Below, one piece after another: positions 1 through 6,333 of a stretch of DNA of 7,413 bases. The translations under genes were made by a program, and so were the position numbers. The stretch comes from RPQK01 sp041946865 (GTDB lineage Bacteria > Acidobacteriota > UBA6911 > RPQK01). Where the stretch lies: assembly GCA_041946865.1 (NCBI GenBank), contig JBHGBF010000273.1, positions 1-7,413 of the forward strand, read 5' to 3'. Each line of letters opens with the position of its first letter. The stretch's first letter is position 1. The notes beneath the pieces are model-generated. The model ran no database searches. It was not told the origin of the DNA and was given only the letters and a program-made list of their open reading frames with translations.

Positions 1-40
1 GCACCGGCCTCTCTCCTCGTTGCTGCCACACTCCCAACAA

Positions 41-85
41 AAAACTGAGGGGTTACCTCATCTCACGGGGCAATCCCTCAGTTTT
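41..85 (-). terminator. Possible intrinsic terminator (stronger on minus strand)
   Basis: Perfect 11-bp inverted repeat: AAAACTGAGGG (41-51) pairs with CCCTCAGTTTT (75-85) around a 23-nt loop. Read on the minus strand, the 3' arm runs into six consecutive T residues (44-39), of which four pair within the stem. Read on the plus strand, only four T follow the GC part. It lies about 320 nt beyond the last stop of the run and could end that transcript or a convergent one from the left. A competing 5-bp hairpin, TGAGG/CCTCA (46-60), uses the same arm. The long loop lowers confidence. Confidence 0.42.
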
Positions 86-144
86 CGGTTTGGAGGTCGT
101 CTCGGACTGTACCCAAGCGCAACGCCTTCCAGTCTTCGTAGGCC

Positions 145-181
145 GCGCGGCTCCGACAGCCCCACAGAGCCGCAAGCGCAG
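145..181 (+). repeat. Hairpin repeat unit, copy 1
   Basis: GCGGCTC (147-153) pairs with GAGCCGC (167-173) around a 13-nt loop. The unit matches the reverse complement of 353-384: the first 15 bases (145-159) are identical, and the GAGCCGCAAG part is kept after a short length difference in the loop. A shared 12-base core, CGGCTCCGACAG, also occurs at 256-267. This is evidence for a small dispersed repeat family. Confidence 0.6.
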
Positions 182-222
182 TCGTCTCCTTCGGGTGGAA
201 CGTAAGGATGGTCTCACGTTTC

Positions 223-352
223 CTTTTTAGCGAAGCGCGTCGGGTGGAGTCGCCACGGCTCCGACAGGAAACCCTCGTCGGTCCAGTCTATCGACTTCTG
301 ATCACTCCACGCATCCGACGCGCTCCCCGTCCGCTGACGCTCCGCTAAAAAG
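223..352. repeat. Long imperfect palindrome, possible REP/MITE-like element
   Basis: The ends are a perfect 10-bp inverted pair, CTTTTTAGCG (223-232) and CGCTAAAAAG (343-352). Further in, AGCGCGTCGG (234-243) pairs with CCGACGCGCT (315-324), and GTGGAGT (244-250) pairs with ACTCCAC (304-310). The right arm carries an extra 18 or so bases between the first two blocks. The apex (251-303) holds smaller inverted pairs (CCGAC 261-265 / GTCGG 277-281; AGTC 285-288 / GACT 293-296). No open frame and no clear target-site duplication were found. A non-autonomous mobile element, REP-like sequence or structured RNA are all possible. Confidence 0.55.
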
Positions 353-382
353 CCCTGCGCCTTGCGGCTCTGTCGGAGCCGC
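347..382 (-). terminator. Weak terminator candidate just after the last gene
   Basis: On the minus strand a 7-bp hairpin GCGGCTC-cgaca-GAGCCGC (382-364) is followed, after 12 nt, by TTTTT (351-347). The gap between stem and T-run is too long for a classical intrinsic terminator. A smaller AGCC/GGCT pairing closer to the T-run is possible. It lies only about 27 nt past the TGA at 409, the expected place for the end of the operon. Confidence 0.3.
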
Positions 383-384
383 GC
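353..384 (-). repeat. Hairpin repeat unit, copy 2 (inverted)
   Basis: This is the inverted counterpart of 145-181, with the same 7-bp stem but a tight 5-nt loop. It directly abuts the right end (352) of the palindromic element 223-352, so the two unit copies flank that element in opposite orientation. Confidence 0.6.
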
Positions 385-408
385 CTGCCCAGGACGGTTC
401 TGGCCCTT

Positions 409-1698
409 TCACGGAATAAAGAAGAAGAGATGCCCCCCGCGATCACTTTCACCCATGAAGATGGTCCCATCCGCCGACGTGACCATGGCGTCGAACTGGT
501 GCGCCCGCCATGCATAGTACGGAGAGCGGTCCACCTCGACGCTTCCCAGAACCTCATAAGACCTGGTTTGCGGGTCATACACGAACAGCTGGTTCACCCC
601 GTGCCGGTCACCTCCCAGGCCAAACAGACGACCGTCCTTTCCCAAAGCCAGACCCCGGATGCGCTGTGCGACCAAAGGCTTTCCCAGGTTTTCCAGCTTC
701 TGAGAACCGCTTAAGCGAAAGATGAAGCCCTCCGATGTCCCTCCGTAAAGTACTTCATTGCCCACGGCCCATGCTTCCACAACCTGCATGCTCTCGCCCG
801 GGATCGCAACATCCAACGTCTCCAGTTGTTGTTTTTGCGGGTTGTAGCGGATGAGCTTTCCGCCGTCTGCCGACGCATAGACAAAGCCATCCTGGTCGAT
901 AGCCAGATCTCGGGGCAGGCTTCGTAGAGTCCGAATGTCGGGTCCGCCGAACAAAACATCCCGGAACACGGCGCCCAAATCTTTTGTGGTCCCTCTTCCC
1001 ACTTCATGGATAAAGAAATGCCCGTGCGGATATGAAATGCCGTATAGAGTCTCTCTGTCCGGGTCGAGGGCAAGACAATAGATGCCGTCCCCGGGGACCG
1101 GGATCCCCAGGTCAGTCACCTTCAACGGGTTGTCGCCCCGCCATCCCTCGTCCTCTTGCTTCTGCTCGTAGAGGTAGAGGTGCCCCCCACCGTAACCCCG
1201 GTACTGTTCCTCGACCTGTTCCCACAGGTCTCGGGAAACCCGGTCCAGCCCCCCGCCTGGACGCTTCAGAATTGGAAAAGGCTGTATCACATTCTTCCCT
1301 CCGCCGATGAACAGGCGTCCCTGCTTCCCGACGACGAGGCTGTGATGGACTCCTTCACATCCGGCCAGGTGGCCGAGTGGTCTGACCTGGTCGGTCTTAG
1401 GCGAGAACACAAACACGTAGGAACGGAAGCCGGTCGTGGCGCCATAGACATGTCCGTCGGGTGATGCTGCCAGCGAAGTGATGTAGCAACCGTCGGCCGG
1501 TACCTGGCTGAAGAAAGGATAGCCCAGGTCCCGATAGCCGAGCCTGTGCAGAGGCACCCGAGGTTGTGCCTCCAGACCGACGACGGTGATGAATAACATG
1601 ACGGCGAAGAGGCAGCCAGAAAAGCCTGATATTTTGCTCTTGTTACGTATGTTCGAGTCCATCAGAGAGCACTCCGAGACTGGGCGCGCCTGGCGCAC
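409..1698 (-). CDS. Secreted beta-propeller-like protein B (paralogue of the preceding gene)
   Basis: This is the last gene of the run; the GTG start at 1698 sits 2 nt after the preceding TAG, with GGAG 8 nt upstream. An ATG at 1662 (residue 13), with GGAG 9 nt upstream, gives a more compact signal peptide and is a serious alternative. The hydrophobic core is about residues 29-43, with a likely cut after LEA (42-44). The 429-residue product is built of repeated propeller-style units: VYGATTGF..YVFVFSP (84-100), LFIGGG (129-134), IYCLALDPDRETLYGIS (206-222), LAIDQDGFVYASADGGKL (265-282), VLYGGTSEGFIFRLS (316-330), LALGKDGRLFGLGGD (350-364) with QLFVYDPQTR (370-379), and SADGTIFMGE (408-417). 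Long stretches align with the preceding protein: VTDLG...PG...Y.LA.DP.R..LYG at 195-220 followed by RGTTKDLG at 235-242, and residues 262-325. The two genes are therefore probably tandem duplicates. No enzyme signature is recognised. It ends TGA at 409. Confidence 0.8.
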   Translation of the reverse strand: MRQARPVSECSLMDSNIRNKSKISGFSGCLFAVMLFITVVGLEAQPRVPLHRLGYRDLGYPFFSQVPADGCYITSLAASPDGHVYGATTGFRSYVFVFSPKTDQVRPLGHLAGCEGVHHSLVVGKQGRLFIGGGKNVIQPFPILKRPGGGLDRVSRDLWEQVEEQYRGYGGGHLYLYEQKQEDEGWRGDNPLKVTDLGIPVPGDGIYCLALDPDRETLYGISYPHGHFFIHEVGRGTTKDLGAVFRDVLFGGPDIRTLRSLPRDLAIDQDGFVYASADGGKLIRYNPQKQQLETLDVAIPGESMQVVEAWAVGNEVLYGGTSEGFIFRLSGSQKLENLGKPLVAQRIRGLALGKDGRLFGLGGDRHGVNQLFVYDPQTRSYEVLGSVEVDRSPYYAWRAHQFDAMVTSADGTIFMGESDRGGHLFFFIP

Positions 1699-1700
1699 AG

Positions 1701-2990
1701 CTATTTCTCCACCTTGAGTTTGACAGGGTCGACGATGATCAGCCGCAGCCTGAAAGGCACTTCACCTCTGACTTTACCCACCGCCACAGCATCTTCTTTT
1801 TCTTCCACCGCTCCGAAGAAATACAGGGTACCGTCCGGTCCACAGGCGGCGGCGTTAGTCCCCAGCACTCTCAACCCGCTCTTGCCGTCAACGAGTTTTC
1901 CGTAGTCTCGACGCAGGTCTTTCGCTGGGTCAAAGGAGACCAGGTACGCCGCGATCTCTCCTCCGGATCCTTCGGAGCTGGAATAGTCGAAGGCGGCGCT
2001 GCTGGGTGCGTAGTAGATCGTCCCGTCCTTGCCTATGGTCATCGACAGGGTAGCGTAGCCGAGATCGTGTCTTCCCACCAGCTCGGGTGCCGTCAGCTGC
2101 GCCAACTCCCTGACTTCGCCGAACGTCCCCTTGTGCGGATCATAGCTGAACAAATAGTTCGCGCCGCCTTCGATTCCGTAGATGACTTGGTCACGCCGGC
2201 TCCATTCCACGACTCGCCAGATGTTCTTGCGGTCTAACCTGGGACGGTCCAGATCTCGGGGCCACTGAAAGGGGTCGTGGGGGAGACGAACGGGCAAGTC
2301 CAAGAGTCGTTGGGCAGCGGCGTCGTACTTGAAAATCAGGTGTCGCCCGAAACTGCCGTAACAGTTGCCTTCGTCGTCGGTCACTATCGTCCGGCAGACA
2401 TCCCAATTGCTGACTCGTCCAACATCCGCCGTCGTTCGGGACTTGATATCGAGGATGTAGAGGTGATTGTTGTACGCGGTTCCGTAAAGCCGATGGCGGA
2501 CGGGGTCATAAGCCAACCCGTAAAGATCGGAGTTGCCTGGAGCCACCAGGCCGAGATCCGTCACCACCTCCCGGTTCGGGTCAAAAACCCACCAGTGTCC
2601 TCCCGCCCATGACCGGGGATCGATGTTCCACGGACCGGATCCCTGATTTCCGGTTCCGAAGTAGATGAAACCGTTTGTGTCTTCCACAAAGCGGGTGTGG
2701 ATCTTCGCCTGGATCCTGACCCCTTTGCCCTTTTCCCCGGCGAGTTCAGACATGTCGGCCAGGTGCCGGATCTTCCCCGTTTTCGGGTCGTACTGATAGA
2801 AGTGGGCCTCTGCTCCGTGAGCCTGCGCACCAATGTAAACCAGCCCGTTTTTCGCCGCGTACAGGGCTGACCACATGCCGCTTTCCCTAAAACCACCCGG
2901 CAAGGGCAGGGTTTGACAATCGGCGGCGGGGAGGCTGCTAGACAGAGTCCAGATCAGGAAGACGGCGGCAAGACAATCAGCAAGTCGCAA
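1701..2990 (-). CDS. Secreted beta-propeller-like protein A (paralogue of the next gene)
   Basis: The 429-residue product starts at a TTG at 2990, chosen because AGAGGAG lies only 5 nt upstream. A TTG six codons earlier (3008) is also open but has a poorer ribosome site. The signal peptide is short (hydrophobic about 5-19, cut near PAA, residues 21-23). The rest is a chain of four-strand-like units of the NHL/Kelch/lactonase style, each with a pattern such as 'G.(V/I)Y.G' followed by '(F/Y).YDP..G': YQYDPKTGKIRHLADMS (65-81), FIYFGTG..WWVFDPN (108-139), LYGLAYDP...LYGTAYNNHLYILD (156-181), IVTDDEGNCYGSF...FKYD (202-223), VIYGIEGGANYLFSYDP (269-285), IGKDGTIYYAP (319-329) and CGPDGTLYFFG (383-393). 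About six or seven blades are implied. No catalytic residues are recognised. A sensor, ligand-binding or lactonase-like role in the periplasm or outside is possible; function is unknown. Confidence 0.8.
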   Translation of the reverse strand: MRLADCLAAVFLIWTLSSSLPAADCQTLPLPGGFRESGMWSALYAAKNGLVYIGAQAHGAEAHFYQYDPKTGKIRHLADMSELAGEKGKGVRIQAKIHTRFVEDTNGFIYFGTGNQGSGPWNIDPRSWAGGHWWVFDPNREVVTDLGLVAPGNSDLYGLAYDPVRHRLYGTAYNNHLYILDIKSRTTADVGRVSNWDVCRTIVTDDEGNCYGSFGRHLIFKYDAAAQRLLDLPVRLPHDPFQWPRDLDRPRLDRKNIWRVVEWSRRDQVIYGIEGGANYLFSYDPHKGTFGEVRELAQLTAPELVGRHDLGYATLSMTIGKDGTIYYAPSSAAFDYSSSEGSGGEIAAYLVSFDPAKDLRRDYGKLVDGKSGLRVLGTNAAACGPDGTLYFFGAVEEKEDAVAVGKVRGEVPFRLRLIIVDPVKLKVEK

Positions 2991-2995
2991 GGCTG

Positions 2996-3002
2996 CTCCT
3001 CT
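2996..3002 (-). promoter_or_regulatory. Ribosome binding site that decides the TTG start of propeller A
   Basis: The minus strand reads AGAGGAG with a 5-nt spacer to a TTG at 2990. The competing TTG at 3008 would have only GAGGG at a 9-nt spacing and would place AGAGGAG inside the coding region. This favours the shorter form, MRLADCLAAV at the N-terminus. Confidence 0.6.
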
Positions 3003-3038
3003 GAACAAAAAACACGACCCTCGTCCCGGACTGTGCAG

Positions 3039-5000
3039 TCATTCCGGTTTCCCGAGAAACTGGGTGGGATTAAGAGCCGCGTGGGTGATTCTCACCTTCT
3101 GGATGGCTCCCTGGAACCAGAAAACCTGATTCAGGCGACAGCCAATCGAGGTCTGTCCGCCCTCAACGGGCGCATATTTGACTTCGGCGCCCGCCATTTC
3201 CTCCGTTCCGTTCACATAATGGCGCATCCACTGACCGTCATAGGTCAGTGCAACGTGGTACCACTTCCCGAGCGGGTGCAGTTTCTCCTTTGATTGAAGG
3301 GTTTTCTCGAACTCCCCGGACTTTATGAAGGTGTCCAAAAACCACTCGTTCGCGTCGTTCAGGCGTGTTTCCACCAATACACGGCTCTCCTCGTTCGCCT
3401 GCATATGAAGGAAACGCTGAGCCTTGTTGGGGGATGGATCAGGGCGGAAGAGCACTTCGACCGTGAAGCTTCGGGCGCCTGACAACGGATTGATATTGAG
3501 GATGAGGCCGTCGTCCTGACCGTCAAAAGCCAGCGCCGAGTCTCCCGGCGCTTCGATCACGCGGGGCGCTCCAAGCACTTTCGGCTTCTGGCCTCCGATC
3601 TCACTCAATTCATTGATGTCCCACAGTATCTGCATATTCGTCACCTTCCGCGCAGCCGCCACCCAGCTTTCGTATACGAATCTTTCCTTGACGCGCTGCC
3701 ATTCGGCGGGGCTGAAAACGCTCAGTTGCTCTCTGGTCAACCCCGGAATCCCACTCCCGAGTGCTCGGGTCCCGCCCTCGCGCTGTTCGTTCGCATAGCG
3801 TTCGTCCATCTCGACAGCGTTCGCCTTGGCCCATTCGCCGATGTGCGTCTCGGCCATTGCCCGAATTAAAGCCCCGTGCCAGTTAGGGAAGTCGAGCTGT
3901 TCTTCCAGCCAGAGAGCGACCTGCTTTGTGACAAAGAACGGGCGATGGCTGGCATCAGGGACGAATTGGGCTTCGAACACTCCCTCGTCGGTAGTGCGCA
4001 ATTGAACGGTTCGATCCCGAAGAGCGCGGAAGAACGACTCCCGGTGTGTCGGAATGGCGACCACGGTATCTTCAAGTCCATTGAAAACCAGTGTGGGACC
4101 TCGGGAGGCGTGAAGCGCATAGATGACGGCGGCCCTGTCGCCGAGAAACAGAAGCGACCGATAGGGAATAGACTGACACATGGGTTTGGTTCGGTCCCAG
4201 TACCCGCCGGGCCCATCCAGATTGCCGCCTCCAACCATTACGCAGGCATGCAACCGCGTGTCGACTGCTCCGGTCAGACTCACCAGGAAGGACCCCAGCG
4301 AATATCCCATGGCGCCAATCCTCTTCGGATCGACTTCCGGACGTTGAGAAAGATACCGGACCGCCTGCAGGACATCGGTGATCAACTGGCCGCCCATCCG
4401 CCGGCCCATCTCCTCGGGAGGGACAAATGTATCGTGAGCCCGGGTGCCCGATTTTCGCTCAATGTGGCGCTCCCCTTCTCCGACGGGATCGAAGGTCAGC
4501 ACCACCGCACCCGCCCTGGCGTACAGAATCCCCGAATAAAACGCATACCCGCTGTACTTGTCTCCTCCGTGTCCATTCACGATGACGAGGGCGGGGAGTT
4601 TCCCGGTTGGCCTTGCAGGACGATACACGATGGCCGGAACCCGCAACCCGAACTGGGTCTGATACGTGATCCGCTCCGCCACTACTCCCGGTTCAGGCGA
4701 GAACTGACCATGCTTTTCCTCGGCGAGCTCGGGCAGAGGATCCGGGATGAAAAGCGCCTCTTTGATCTGCCGACGCCACTGTTGTTCCTGCTGCGCGGTT
4801 ACGCCGGGTGAAGACGCCCAGCCGGTTCCGAGCTGAGCAACGAGACTGAAACAGAGCAGTATCAGGCAGAGTGTGGTATTCAGGCGCAGCGTGCGCCCGC
4901 CCGGGCTCCCTTTTCGACCGCGTTTGCAGAAGCTACTCCTCGTAGATGTTTTTCGATCCCAACGAGGTCGGGTCGGGGGATTACTCAAGCTGTGTATCAT
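3039..5000 (-). CDS. Secreted alpha/beta hydrolase (acetyl-xylan-esterase-like) with C-terminal LamG domain
   Basis: The 653-residue product has a long basic N-region (1-40), a hydrophobic core (about 42-58) and a likely cut after Trp61-Ala62, so it is exported. The catalytic domain spans about 90-370 and resembles AXE1/Abhydrolase_7: the oxyanion-type NGHGG (142-146), DPVGEGER (171-178), and the nucleophile elbow GYSLGS with Ser234. Candidates for the rest of the triad are Asp311 in GLEDT and His352 in DASHR. A helical segment (about 370-460, with THIGEWAKAN and GGTRALGSGIPGL) follows, as in related environmental hydrolases. Residues about 485-650 form a concanavalin-like LamG domain (AFDGQDDGLILN, SFTVEVLFRPD, GKWYHVALTYDG, YVNG), which in other proteins binds glycans. 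All triad residues are present, so activity is expected, probably on an ester-substituted carbohydrate; the substrate is unknown. GAGGGA lies 6 nt before the ATG and overlaps the upstream stop, suggesting coupled translation. Confidence 0.88.
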   Translation of the reverse strand: MIHSLSNPPTRPRWDRKTSTRSSFCKRGRKGSPGGRTLRLNTTLCLILLCFSLVAQLGTGWASSPGVTAQQEQQWRRQIKEALFIPDPLPELAEEKHGQFSPEPGVVAERITYQTQFGLRVPAIVYRPARPTGKLPALVIVNGHGGDKYSGYAFYSGILYARAGAVVLTFDPVGEGERHIERKSGTRAHDTFVPPEEMGRRMGGQLITDVLQAVRYLSQRPEVDPKRIGAMGYSLGSFLVSLTGAVDTRLHACVMVGGGNLDGPGGYWDRTKPMCQSIPYRSLLFLGDRAAVIYALHASRGPTLVFNGLEDTVVAIPTHRESFFRALRDRTVQLRTTDEGVFEAQFVPDASHRPFFVTKQVALWLEEQLDFPNWHGALIRAMAETHIGEWAKANAVEMDERYANEQREGGTRALGSGIPGLTREQLSVFSPAEWQRVKERFVYESWVAAARKVTNMQILWDINELSEIGGQKPKVLGAPRVIEAPGDSALAFDGQDDGLILNINPLSGARSFTVEVLFRPDPSPNKAQRFLHMQANEESRVLVETRLNDANEWFLDTFIKSGEFEKTLQSKEKLHPLGKWYHVALTYDGQWMRHYVNGTEEMAGAEVKYAPVEGGQTSIGCRLNQVFWFQGAIQKVRITHAALNPTQFLGKPE

Positions 5001-5006
5001 ATCGCG

Positions 5007-5012
5007 TCCCTC
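5007..5012 (-). promoter_or_regulatory. Ribosome binding site of the LamG hydrolase, overlapping the upstream stop
   Basis: The minus strand reads GAGGGA with a 6-nt spacer to the ATG at 5000. The TGA of the half-barrel gene shares its last bases with this site, so ribosomes finishing that gene would sit on the hydrolase start. This supports 5000 as the start even though it gives an unusually long signal-peptide N-region. Confidence 0.7.
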
Positions 5013-5502
5013 AGCCTGGCATCTCGCTCATCAGTTTCCTGGCGAGTTGCACATTCCCCTCGACCTGAAACTCGAACATTCCGACGCAAAGGAAATCGGC
5101 CCCGGCATTCAGAGCGTACGCAAACCCTTCCTCGGGCTTGATCCTTCCGGCGCCCAAGATCTTGAACGCGATCCAGGGGACGTCGATAGCCGACATCATT
5201 TCCGCCGTTCGGTCCGGCTCGGCCGCAAAGTAGCCCAGCCTGTTAATCGTCTTCATATAGAAGTCGGGCTTTAGTCCTGCCTTGACCGTCCCTTCGACGG
5301 TCTCGTTCTTATGAGCACCGATTCCCGCGACCATGCCCAGTTTCCGCATCAGATCGAGGTGGTCGCCGATGTGTCGAGAAGACCCGACTGCTTCCGTCTT
5401 TTCCTCCTGCTGCTCGCAACCCGAGGTCCCCAGGGCGACGGACACGGCGGCCGCGGCTGTGAGAAATCTCCTGCGTGTCAAACCAAAGTCCCTGTCGTTC
5501 AT
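5011..5502 (-). CDS. Tat-exported half-length TIM-barrel protein, probably internally deleted
   Basis: With the ATG at 5502 the product has 163 residues and opens with a textbook Tat signal: TRRRFLTA at 9-16, then an Ala-rich hydrophobic stretch ending ..TSGC at 26-29 (a poor lipobox, so lipoprotein status is uncertain). An in-frame ATG at 5565, directly after the upstream TAG, would add 21 residues and bury the twin arginines at 31-33, so 5502 is preferred although its ribosome site is weak. After a Glu/Gln-rich linker (30-42) come four beta-strand/helix units: VAGIGAH (58-64), DFYMKT (80-85), WIAFKIL (110-116) and ADFLCVG (135-141). This looks like strands 5-8 of a TIM barrel. Homologues I recall from acidobacteria and planctomycetes carry a full barrel of roughly 260-330 residues between the Tat signal and this region. 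About half the domain therefore seems to be missing, without loss of frame. Function is unknown. The stop lies 10 nt from the hydrolase start. Confidence 0.75.
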   Translation of the reverse strand: MNDRDFGLTRRRFLTAAAAVSVALGTSGCEQQEEKTEAVGSSRHIGDHLDLMRKLGMVAGIGAHKNETVEGTVKAGLKPDFYMKTINRLGYFAAEPDRTAEMMSAIDVPWIAFKILGAGRIKPEEGFAYALNAGADFLCVGMFEFQVEGNVQLARKLMSEMPG

Positions 5503-5565
5503 CCGTTCTTTTCTGTCCCGGGGAGACGGGCAAGACGACTGCTCTCCCAGGTCCTTCCCTTGCAT

Positions 5566-6333
5566 CTACTCAGTCCCTTTGCAGTACCGGCGCACAGTGT
5601 CCGGTGCCAGCAGCGACGCTGAGTCGGGATCCAGGAACATAAAGGTGTTTGCGTGTTGGCGGAGAATCGAGGCGGGGATCATCGGGCCGATATCACCCTC
5701 CAGCGTCGCTTTCACTGCCCTTGCCTTGCGTTTGTCTGGGACCACGCACAGGATCTCGTCTGCTTTGAGTATTTGTCGCACAGACATGGAAATGGCCTGA
5801 GTCGGGACCTCCTCGAGCGACGAAAACCACCCCTCGCCGACCTGCTGCATCCGGCATGCGTGATCGAGCTGGACGACCAGATAGGGCTGTCCGGTTTCAA
5901 AGTCGGCCGGCGGGTCGTTGAAAGCCAGGTGGCCGTTCTCCCCGATGCCGACAAACGCGACATCAATAGGTGCGGCGTTGAGGTCTTTTCCGACAGCCGC
6001 GGCAACCTGGGCCGGGTCAGTCTCCCCGTCCAGCAGGTGATAGTTCTTTATGCCTGTCTTCCGAATCAGACGTTCGAGCAAGTACTTCCGAAAACTCGCC
6101 GGATGGTTGGCGGGAATGCCCACGTACTCATCCAGGTGGAACATCTCGACTTTGCTCCAGTTGATTCCGGAAGTCGCGGTGAGGGCGTCGAGAAACTCGA
6201 ACTGAGACGCCCCGGTCGCGGCGATGATCCGCGCACGCCCCTTCGCCGCAATCGCCCGCCGAATGGCGGTGGCGGCAAGCGTGGCGGCGGCCTCCCCCAG
6301 CGCCAATTTATCCTCTGACACTTTTAAGATCAT
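5566..6333 (-). CDS. nagB: Glucosamine-6-phosphate deaminase/isomerase-like protein (NagB family)
   Basis: The 255-residue product fits the NagB/6-phosphogluconolactonase fold. NagB converts glucosamine-6-phosphate to fructose-6-phosphate and ammonia in the cytoplasm. Seen: phosphate-loop-like ATGAS (39-43); FHLDEYVGIP...HPASF (65-81), whose Asp68 matches the catalytic Asp of NagB; GIGENGHLAFNDPP (129-142), whose His135 matches the catalytic His. Within this motif the Asp of E. coli 'NDGH' is Asn133 and the Glu of 'FNEP' is Asp140. The lid region of E. coli NagB is replaced by RMQQVGEGWF..LEEVPTQAISM (161-183). These traits mark a divergent branch that, from memory, is common in planctomycetes and acidobacteria. 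The ATG at 6333 has a perfect AGGAGG 5 nt upstream and overlaps the apbE stop as ATGA. The length is normal. Fold and family are secure; the exact sugar phosphate is not proven, and a lactonase or a related isomerase is the alternative. Confidence 0.88.
   Translation of the reverse strand: MILKVSEDKLALGEAAATLAATAIRRAIAAKGRARIIAATGASQFEFLDALTATSGINWSKVEMFHLDEYVGIPANHPASFRKYLLERLIRKTGIKNYHLLDGETDPAQVAAAVGKDLNAAPIDVAFVGIGENGHLAFNDPPADFETGQPYLVVQLDHACRMQQVGEGWFSSLEEVPTQAISMSVRQILKADEILCVVPDKRKARAVKATLEGDIGPMIPASILRQHANTFMFLDPDSASLLAPDTVRRYCKGTE

Larger units (their letters stand above)
1..408. other. Intergenic region without a credible gene; rich in inverted repeats
   Basis: No open frame here shows a ribosome site or a recognisable protein. 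The stretch holds a terminator-like hairpin (41-85), two hairpins that are copies of each other in opposite orientation (145-181 and 353-384), and a long imperfect palindrome (223-352). It lies downstream of the last gene of the minus-strand run. What lies to the left of position 1 is unknown. Confidence 0.7.

Noticed and set aside
20..205. Small plus-strand open frame (61 codons) in the left intergenic region
   Set aside because: No ribosome site; the Pro/Ser/Arg-rich translation is low complexity; it runs across the hairpin at 41-85 and the repeat at 145-181.
223..352. Possible insertion sequence end or complete IS
   Set aside because: No transposase frame lies between the inverted ends (130 bp) and no target-site duplication was seen; at most a non-autonomous element.
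145..384. Possible CRISPR array because of the repeated CGGCTCCGACAG core
   Set aside because: Copies are only three, irregularly spaced and in both orientations; there are no uniform spacers and no cas genes.
345..578. Minus-strand open frame overlapping the 3' end of propeller B
   Set aside because: It is out of frame with, and mostly inside, a gene whose propeller repeats continue to its stop at 409; the translation is Arg-rich without motifs.
3009..3038. Possible separate promoter before the propeller pair
   Set aside because: The gap is about 30-50 nt with no recognisable -35/-10 pair; read-through from the hydrolase gene is the simpler view.
3876..4811. Long plus-strand open frame (311 codons) opposite the hydrolase
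   Set aside because: It is antisense to the catalytic domain of a clearly recognisable hydrolase, has no recognisable protein features, and is expected from high G+C codon structure.
5653..6318. Plus-strand open frame (221 codons) opposite the NagB-like gene
   Set aside because: It is the mirror of a well-supported gene with all family motifs; its Arg/Gly-rich translation has no domain-like pattern.
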